A stretch of 8,595 nt of DNA, taken from the NCBI GenBank assembly GCA_023488565.1, contig JAMDDZ010000024.1, forward strand, positions 1 to 8,595, in the 5' to 3' direction. Positions within the stretch are counted from its first letter, which is position 1. Every line of letters starts with the position of its first letter. The translations under genes and the position numbers were made by a program. The notes under the pieces were generated by a model that did not search any database, was not told the DNA's origin, and saw only the letters and a list, made by a program, of their open reading frames with translations. Below are positions 1 to 5,038 of this stretch, one piece after another. The DNA comes from Bacillota bacterium. GTDB taxonomy: Bacteria > Bacillota > Sulfobacillia > Sulfobacillales > Sulfobacillaceae.

Positions 1-114
1 GCTGGCGGGATAAGCAGCGGCGAGTCAGGAGGGTCACTCCCATGGCCTCACGACCCGCGCCGCTACCATGGTGGTTCCCCCACAATCTCCGCCCTTTAGG
101 GCGGGGAGGTTCAA
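1..114 (+). mobile_element. Right end of an IS200/IS605-like (TnpB-type) element, partial
   Basis: A hairpin with stem CCGCCCT (89-95) and AGGGCGG (98-104), extendable by weaker pairs to 86-107, is followed by GGTTCAA. A GC-rich hairpin just inside a TTCAA-like terminus is typical of the right end of IS200/IS605 and IS1341-type elements. The plus frame from base 1 stays open and ends in the hairpin with the residues SPTISAL and a TAG at 97-99, the way many TnpB genes end inside their terminal hairpin. The rest of the element would lie to the left of the window. In the TnpB family this end also forms the scaffold of the guide RNA. The call rests on hairpin, terminus and frame only; no catalytic part of TnpB is visible. 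A matching end in opposite orientation lies at the right edge. Confidence 0.5.
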
Positions 115-611
115 TTGTCTACTATAGTTTTATCCAGTGTAGTGCCAACGGTTTGCTTTTGGCGCAAGGCGTCCTCTACCGCATCCACAATTTGCTGATA
201 TCCGGTACAGCGGCAAAGATTGCCGCTTAAGGCCTCACGAATTTGCTCTCGCGTCAATTCCTGTTGTTGAGTCAGTAGATATGAAGCGGTGACCACAAAA
301 CCCGGTGTGCAAAAGCCGCACTGCAATGCATGATGATTAATAAAGGCTTGTTGTACCGGATTGAGTTGTCCCTCGGGAGCTAATCCCTCCACCGTGGTAA
401 TCTGACGCCCTGCTGCTTGCACCGCTAACGTAAGACAGGAACGCACCGGTTCACCATCCATTAACACCGTGCAGGCCCCGCACACACCATATTCACACGC
501 CAAATGCACTCCAGTTAAATCCAGTTGGTTTCGCAAGACATCAGCCAACAACCAATGCTCAGGGGTGTCTACGGTTACCATCCGTCCATTGACTTCAAAT
601 TCCACCGTCAT
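111..611 (-). CDS. coxS: Molybdenum hydroxylase small subunit, 2Fe-2S (CoxS-like)
   Basis: This is the iron-sulfur subunit of a CO dehydrogenase/xanthine oxidase family enzyme, which carries electrons from the Mo site to FAD. All eight cluster ligands are present: C39, C44, C47 and C59 in the N-terminal ferredoxin-like domain (CEYGVCGAC...C), and C98, C101, C133 and C135 in the helical domain (QCGFC...CRCTGY). The product is 166 aa, the usual CoxS length. I chose ATG 611 over the in-frame ATG 617 because the AAGGAGG site at 619-625 is 7 bases from a preceding base-618 spacer plus codons to 611 but only 1 base from 617, and because ATG 611 overlaps the coxM TGA as ATGA. It is the last gene of the operon. 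The last roughly 15 residues (from QKQTVG on) are not conserved family sequence, and the TGA stop (111-113) lies in the TTCAA terminus of the neighbouring mobile-element end, so the tail may have been altered by the insertion. Confidence 0.95.
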   Translation of the reverse strand: MTVEFEVNGRMVTVDTPEHWLLADVLRNQLDLTGVHLACEYGVCGACTVLMDGEPVRSCLTLAVQAAGRQITTVEGLAPEGQLNPVQQAFINHHALQCGFCTPGFVVTASYLLTQQQELTREQIREALSGNLCRCTGYQQIVDAVEDALRQKQTVGTTLDKTIVDN

Positions 612-1498
612 GCCCATGCCTCCTTCGTCCCGATTGCCCGAGCATAAGCCAAACCAATAGCCTGTGTCATCATTTCGACAGCCAAATGGCGTCGGTAGTC
701 GCCGCTGGCCTGCACATCGTCGGGAGGATCAATGAAATTTTCTAATTGGTGAGCCGCTTGGGAAAAATCCTCAGGGTTGCGAGCTCCGCGTAAAGACTCA
801 TTGACTGTTGGGCACGTGATCGCATTAGGGGCCACTCCGCCTGCTGCACACTGCGCCGTGGTAATGGTTCCGCGTTCATCCACCGTCACCACCGCAGCAG
901 CTGAGGCCAAAGCAAAATCCCCCTGGCGCCTGGAAAATTCCGCGATGGCATATCCAGAATTGCTCGCTAAACCCGGGATCTTTACTGCAGTAATTAATTC
1001 ATCGGGCCTCAATGTCGTCATGTAATATCCCAAGAAGAAGTCTCCGATGGGGAGACTGTGTTCTCCCTCAACGGATTGGATAATGAGGGTCCCGCCCAGA
1101 GCCGTTAGTACTAATGGGAGTTCCGCGGCAGGGTCCGCATGAGCGACGGAACCACCTAGGGTTCCACGGCTACGAATGGCAAGGTGGCCGACATATCGAG
1201 CCGCCTCACTCAAGAGCGGGGCATGGGCTTCAATCAAGGGATGCTGCAACAGTTCCCGATGGCGGGTTAACGCGCCCACGGTTAATGTCTGGGTTTCAGG
1301 GCTCCAGTCCACTCCCGTCATTTCCGGCAATCCGTTAACATCAATAATGTATCGCGGCTGAGCCAGGCGCATATTGAGTAAAGGCATTAGACTTTGCCCT
1401 CCTGCCAGGACTTTCGCCTCTTCTCCCCATTGCTGCAACTTCCGCAACACCTCGTCAAGAGTCACAGCGCGGACATAGGTAAATGATGCTGGTTTCAT
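608..1498 (-). CDS. coxM: Molybdenum hydroxylase medium subunit, FAD-binding (CoxM-like)
   Basis: This is the flavoprotein subunit of the same heterotrimer. It takes electrons from the CoxS clusters and passes them to an acceptor such as a quinone. The two FAD-contact motifs are clear: AGGQS at residues 32-36 (family AGGQSLxPxx) and TLGGSVAHADP at 113-123 (family TxGGSxAHADP). A C-terminal CO dehydrogenase flavoprotein domain follows, with the AAGGVAPNA segment. The length of 296 aa is normal. The start is ATG 1498, not the longer in-frame ATG 1516: it overlaps the coxL stop as ATGA (1495-1498), has an AAAGGGGG site at 1505-1512 with 6 bases of spacing, and begins MKPASFTYVRA, like family members. 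Tight overlaps with coxL upstream and coxS downstream indicate translational coupling and equal production of subunits. Confidence 0.95.
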   Translation of the reverse strand: MKPASFTYVRAVTLDEVLRKLQQWGEEAKVLAGGQSLMPLLNMRLAQPRYIIDVNGLPEMTGVDWSPETQTLTVGALTRHRELLQHPLIEAHAPLLSEAARYVGHLAIRSRGTLGGSVAHADPAAELPLVLTALGGTLIIQSVEGEHSLPIGDFFLGYYMTTLRPDELITAVKIPGLASNSGYAIAEFSRRQGDFALASAAAVVTVDERGTITTAQCAAGGVAPNAITCPTVNESLRGARNPEDFSQAAHQLENFIDPPDDVQASGDYRRHLAVEMMTQAIGLAYARAIGTKEAWA

Positions 1499-3768
1499 TG
1501 AGTTCCCCCTTTGCACTGGTGAAAGAGGTCATTGGGCGTGACTGGCAATGTGTCAACCTTAATTCGCCAGGGTCGCAGAGCATTTTCCACAGCCGCGCAA
1601 ATGGCTGCCATTGGAGGCATTACGCCGCCTTCTGCCACACCTTTGAAGCCTTCTGGATTCGTCGGGTCAGGGTATTCGACTTCTGTCACCTCAAAATCGG
1701 GCATCTCACCGGCCGCTGGCAATAAGTAGTCTAAAAATGTGGCATTAAGGGGCTGCCCCGAGTCAGGATCGATGATCAAACTCTCAAACATTGCCGTCCC
1801 GATCCCTTGGACGGTTCCCCCAATCGTTTGTCCTTCTACTAACAACGGATTAACTAGCACTCCACCATCATGGCATATCCGGTAATCCCGAATCTCAATC
1901 GCCCAGGTTTTCACATTAACCGCAACCACCACTGCGTGGGTTCCCATACCAAAAGCTGGACCTACCGCATCAAAATAGGACGAAAATTCCAAGGTAACAT
2001 TTTGCCTCGTCGCATTCTGAGCTAACTCCGCGAGCGACAATGAATGGGTCGGAACCCCCGTTACTGTAATGCGGCCACGATCCCAATGCAAATCCTCCGG
2101 CGCTGCCTCAAAAAGTTGAGCAGCATATTCCAATAGTTTTTTGCGGAATCCTGGTGCAGCTTGTGCGGTCGCGTTGCCCGTCATCATCATGGTGCGGCTG
2201 CCAAAGGTGCCAATGCCCCGTTCGATCGCGGCCGTATCTCCTTCTACAACAACAAACTGTTCGAAGGGCAAACTTAACCGATCAGCCGCCACTTGAGCAA
2301 TAGCCGTACGATGGCCTTGGCCCTGGCTGGACGATCCGGTAGCAATTTCTATCCGCCCATCTGCCAAAAGACGCATTTTGGCCCCTTCAAAGCCAAATCC
2401 TCCCGACATTTCCAAGTAATTGGCTACACCTACGCCTAACTTCCAGTCTCCTCTTTCCACGGGATCCCGAAAACCATCATAGTTAATCGCTGCCACCACT
2501 TGGTCCATGGTCTTTTGATACTCGCCATAAGGCAATGTCATACTGGCACCCCGTGCCGGTATCCCATTTTGATACGGTAATTGATCCGGCGTTAAAAGAT
2601 TGATCCGGCGAATTTCAACCCGGTCCATACCCAATGCATCTGCCGCATGATCCAACAGCCGCTCCATGACAAATGTACCCTGTGGACGCCCTGCCCCGCG
2701 ATATGGCCCGACCGATACTTTGTTGGTGTAGACCACTTTCCCAACTGCTTCAAAATGGGGCACACGATATGGTCCCATAATACAGATAGCAGTAGTGTCG
2801 GGAACAATAATTCCCGAAGGCGTATATGCACCCTGATCCTGAAAAAAGTGATCCACCACGGCGACAATTTGTCCGTTGTTCTTGACCCCAATCTTGGCAT
2901 AATGCACCTGGTCGCGCTCTTGATTGGTGCTCATAAATTCTTCGCGACGATCCCCTGCCCATTTAATTGGCCGTTTTAACCGGACCGCTAAATATGTCGC
3001 TAACACATCTTCGGCATAAATGCGACTTTTTAGCCCAAACCCGCCCCCGGTGTCCGGGGCCACTACCCGGATCCGATTATCGGACATCTGCAACATTTCC
3101 GCCAACGAATGCCGAAACCCATGTACTCCTTGCGTCCCTGCATAGACCAACAAATCCTCGGTATCCGGATCAAAAATTGCCACGATTCCACGAGGTTCCA
3201 TGGGGTGTCCCACGACTCGCCCCAGACGCAATGTTACCTCTATCACCTGATCCGCAGTAGACAGGGCGGAAGCACCGGAACCCACCATGTAACGGACTTC
3301 CGCCGCAATATTGGTGTCGGAATTTTGGTGAATAGGTGCCGCATGCTCACCAGCCACAGGATCGGTGATAGGCAATAGCGGCTCGTAAGCCACCTCGACC
3401 AGTTGCACAGCATCTTCCGCAATATAACGATTTTCAGCCACCACCACAGCAACTGGTTCACCCACGTAATGAACCCGGTCAATGGCCAAGGGCGTCGGCA
3501 TTTGCGCCCGTAATCGCGGGTCCGGCATCCCTTGGGGCAGTGGACGCATAACCGGTTCGAGATCTTGCGGCCCGTAGACGCCCACTACTCCGGCCAGATT
3601 TTTTGCCGCCGTAAAGTCTAACCCAATAATTTTGGCGTGGGCGTGAAGACTGCGAACAATACCCAAATGCAAGGTTCCGGGCGGAGTAATATCACTGACA
3701 TATCGGCCCTTCCCGGTGACTAATCGTTCATCTTCAACGCGAGTCATGCGTTGTCCAATATAGTCCAC
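1495..3768 (-). CDS. coxL: Molybdenum hydroxylase large subunit, form II CoxL-like
   Basis: This catalytic subunit binds molybdopterin cytosine dinucleotide in the xanthine oxidase/CO dehydrogenase family. In 757-residue numbering: YIGQRMTRVED at the N-terminus, PDTGGGFGLK at 238-247, the active-site loop PYRGAGR at 355-361, GSSSQGQGHRTAIAQ at 478-492 (cofactor binding), and GVAEGG near the C-terminus with the conserved catalytic Glu at about 713. True CO dehydrogenase (form I) has AYxCSFR with a Cys that holds copper. The loop here is form II-like (AYRGAGR family) and has no Cys, so CO may not be the substrate; other N-heterocycles or aldehydes are possible. I prefer GTG 3768: a strong GGGAGGAGGG site (3774-3783) precedes it by 5 bases and the protein then starts MDYIGQRMTRVED, as relatives do. 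The longer ATG at 3807 has no clear ribosome site. It is the first gene of the L-M-S operon. No Mo-cofactor insertion or maturation genes (coxD/E/F-type) are in the window. Confidence 0.93.
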   Translation of the reverse strand: MDYIGQRMTRVEDERLVTGKGRYVSDITPPGTLHLGIVRSLHAHAKIIGLDFTAAKNLAGVVGVYGPQDLEPVMRPLPQGMPDPRLRAQMPTPLAIDRVHYVGEPVAVVVAENRYIAEDAVQLVEVAYEPLLPITDPVAGEHAAPIHQNSDTNIAAEVRYMVGSGASALSTADQVIEVTLRLGRVVGHPMEPRGIVAIFDPDTEDLLVYAGTQGVHGFRHSLAEMLQMSDNRIRVVAPDTGGGFGLKSRIYAEDVLATYLAVRLKRPIKWAGDRREEFMSTNQERDQVHYAKIGVKNNGQIVAVVDHFFQDQGAYTPSGIIVPDTTAICIMGPYRVPHFEAVGKVVYTNKVSVGPYRGAGRPQGTFVMERLLDHAADALGMDRVEIRRINLLTPDQLPYQNGIPARGASMTLPYGEYQKTMDQVVAAINYDGFRDPVERGDWKLGVGVANYLEMSGGFGFEGAKMRLLADGRIEIATGSSSQGQGHRTAIAQVAADRLSLPFEQFVVVEGDTAAIERGIGTFGSRTMMMTGNATAQAAPGFRKKLLEYAAQLFEAAPEDLHWDRGRITVTGVPTHSLSLAELAQNATRQNVTLEFSSYFDAVGPAFGMGTHAVVVAVNVKTWAIEIRDYRICHDGGVLVNPLLVEGQTIGGTVQGIGTAMFESLIIDPDSGQPLNATFLDYLLPAAGEMPDFEVTEVEYPDPTNPEGFKGVAEGGVMPPMAAICAAVENALRPWRIKVDTLPVTPNDLFHQCKGGTQ

Positions 3769-3773
3769 GATTG

Positions 3774-3783
3774 CCCTCCTCCC
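3774..3783 (-). promoter_or_regulatory. Ribosome binding site that decides the coxL GTG start
   Basis: Read on the minus strand this is GGGAGGAGGG, 5 bases before GTG 3768. It lies inside the longer open frame that begins at ATG 3807, so it marks GTG as the more likely start. No clear -10/-35 pair for coxL was found between this site and the terminator at 3866-3895. A TATAAG at about 3790 has no well-spaced -35. Confidence 0.7.
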
Positions 3784-3865
3784 ATCTTCACTTATATCTT
3801 CGCTCATGGCAGAGTCTGAAGCAACCGAAGAAGCGCTGAAATATCATCAACGGGCAACCTGGAAT

Positions 3866-3895
3866 AAAGCACAGGGAGACGGGGGCCCTGTGCTT
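3866..3895 (-). terminator. Rho-independent terminator after the usp gene
   Basis: A perfect 10-bp stem (AAGCACAGGG at 3867-3876 with CCCTGTGCTT at 3886-3895) has a 9-base GC-rich loop. On the minus strand it is followed by a short TTTATT run. It starts 25 bases past the usp stop codon (3920) and before coxL, so usp and the cox operon are probably separate transcripts, although the weak U tract may allow readthrough. Confidence 0.65.
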
Positions 3896-3919
3896 CCAGA
3901 TATTGTATTGCTTACGGCC

Positions 3920-4393
3920 TTATTTGGTTCTGACAGGAACCACGGTCGTTGGAAAATGACTATGGGTAACCAGCCAACGAGGAAAACTGCCAAACATACC
4001 CTCCATCAATGTTGAACCGTGATGCCGCCCAACCACGATTGCGTCTGCATTCCAAGTACGGGCAAAAGAATCCAATGTTTCGGCAGGCCCACCTTTTCCG
4101 TCGGTTGACTCGACCACATGCCATTCAACATGGCCTTGAAAGTCTTTGGTTTTGTCTAATGCCTCGGCCTTTACAGCATCCGCTGCCATGTCCCATTCTT
4201 TGACATACTCGGAAACATCAACGCCTATCGACATATTGTAACTAACCCCCGCAGTGGCCTGAAAAAATCCCATAAGGTCTTTAACATCGACCATAGCCAG
4301 CGAACCACTTGGATCCACAATTCGCAGGGCATACGCCAAAGCTTCCCAACTGGCATCAGACCCGTCCACCGCCACGACTACACGACTCAACAT
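3920..4393 (-). CDS. Universal stress protein, UspA family
   Basis: A single Usp domain of 157 aa (usual length about 140-160). It begins VVVAVDGSDASWEAL, with the ADGSxxS-like first strand and loop and the Asp that contacts adenine. It ends with the nucleotide loop VVGRHHG...GSFPRWLVTHSHFPTTVVPV, close to the ATP-binding G-x2-G-x9-G(S/T) pattern, so ATP binding is likely though the spacing is not exact. Usp proteins are cytoplasmic dimers made under starvation, energy or oxidative stress; no specific target can be read from this one. ATG 4393 has AAGGAGG at 4402-4408 with 8 bases of spacing. A promoter lies at 4427-4454 and a terminator at 3866-3895, so it looks monocistronic. It sits upstream of the cox operon on the same strand. 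Confidence 0.93.
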   Translation of the reverse strand: MLSRVVVAVDGSDASWEALAYALRIVDPSGSLAMVDVKDLMGFFQATAGVSYNMSIGVDVSEYVKEWDMAADAVKAEALDKTKDFQGHVEWHVVESTDGKGGPAETLDSFARTWNADAIVVGRHHGSTLMEGMFGSFPRWLVTHSHFPTTVVPVRTK

Positions 4394-4426
4394 TCATGCC
4401 GCCTCCTTATCACTGCCTGCACTTCT

Positions 4427-4454
4427 ATAATGGCCCAACCTGCCTGAAAGTAAA
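4427..4454 (-). promoter_or_regulatory. Predicted promoter of the usp gene
   Basis: On the minus strand TTTACT (4449-4454) and CATTAT (4427-4432) are separated by 16 bases, each matching 4 of 6 consensus bases. It lies about 20 bases before the usp ribosome site. Prediction by eye. Confidence 0.4.
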
Positions 4455-4458
4455 GTAC

Positions 4459-4473
4459 CGACCGGTCCGGTCG
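4459..4473. promoter_or_regulatory. 15-bp palindrome, possible operator of usp
   Basis: CGACCGG-T-CCGGTCG is a perfect inverted repeat with 7-bp arms around one central base. It ends 5 bases upstream of the predicted usp -35 box, in the gap between the acetyltransferase stop (4490) and usp. The position fits an activator or repressor dimer site. It has no T run and no long stem, so it is not a terminator for the acetyltransferase gene. Confidence 0.4.
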
Positions 4474-4489
4474 AAGGACCCTACTGTCA

Positions 4490-4921
4490 TCATGGCATTT
4501 CCCGCACACACCGATATCGGACGGAAAAACCAGGCGGTTGATTGACTAGTATCTGCGCCGTGAATCCCAATGATTGATAAAATCTCAGCGCATCGTCATC
4601 CGTTTCCGCAATCCAGTATTGCGCAGGAAAATGCTTGGCCATGTCCCCCACCATTTGAGAGCCGATTCCTTGGTGGCGGTGCGTCGCAGACACCGCGATA
4701 TGGGAGATATGGTTGGTATCACCCTCCAATTTGAGGCCAAAAATCCCCGCCAATTGTGTGTTTTGTCTCCAATTCCATAGTTGATAGGGGTTGCCAGCCA
4801 TATATTGCTCCCGCCAATATGCCGTCTTTTGGGCCGTCACCAGCCCCATCGCCAAGAAAAGCAATGGCTTGCAAATCTCAAATTCAGCAGGGTTATCCAC
4901 AAACGTCCAGTATGACAACAA
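4490..4921 (-). CDS. GNAT family N-acetyltransferase
   Basis: 143 aa with the GNAT fold pattern: strand 4 HISHIAVSATHRHQGIGSQMV, which holds the acetyl-CoA pyrophosphate loop (R/QxxGxG, here HQGIGS, about residues 82-88), then a helix, and the C-terminal DDALRFYQSLGFTA segment typical of motif B. Enzymes of this family move an acetyl group from acetyl-CoA to an amine; the substrate is not predictable. The start is TTG 4921, with AGGAGAG at 4931-4937 and 9 bases of spacing; there is no ATG nearby in frame. It is divergent from the diguanylate cyclase gene, with 117 bases between the two starts, and 96 bases upstream of usp. No convincing promoter of its own was seen. Confidence 0.88.
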   Translation of the reverse strand: MLSYWTFVDNPAEFEICKPLLFLAMGLVTAQKTAYWREQYMAGNPYQLWNWRQNTQLAGIFGLKLEGDTNHISHIAVSATHRHQGIGSQMVGDMAKHFPAQYWIAETDDDALRFYQSLGFTAQILVNQPPGFSVRYRCVREMP

Positions 4922-4958
4922 TTTGGCGATCTCTCCTGTTGCATTTCTCGACTAAATA

Positions 4959-4988
4959 TTGGCACAACCAATGCTGGTTTGCTATCCT
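4959..4988 (+). promoter_or_regulatory. Predicted promoter of the diguanylate cyclase gene
   Basis: TTGGCA (4959-4964, 5 of 6 consensus) and TATCCT (4983-4988) are 18 bases apart, and the -10 is extended by TGC (4980-4982). The inverted repeat ATTGG-N5-CCAAT (4958-4972) covers the -35 and could be an operator. The leader to ATG 5039 would be about 45 bases. Confidence 0.55.
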
Positions 4989-5038
4989 AAATTGTCCCCC
5001 CTTTCCTGATGAATTTAGATCCAAGGAGCGAAATTTTC

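Noticed and set aside
42..230. 62-residue plus-strand open frame across the left hairpin and the coxS 3' end
   Set aside because: It runs antisense through coxS, covers the mobile-element hairpin and has no ribosome site or family pattern.
2592..2979. Open frames of about 70-110 residues on both strands inside coxL
   Set aside because: They are out-of-frame shadows of a strongly conserved gene, with no ribosome sites.
3769..3807. Extra 13 residues at the CoxL N-terminus from ATG 3807
   Set aside because: There is no ribosome site before 3807, and a strong one precedes GTG 3768, after which the family N-terminus begins.
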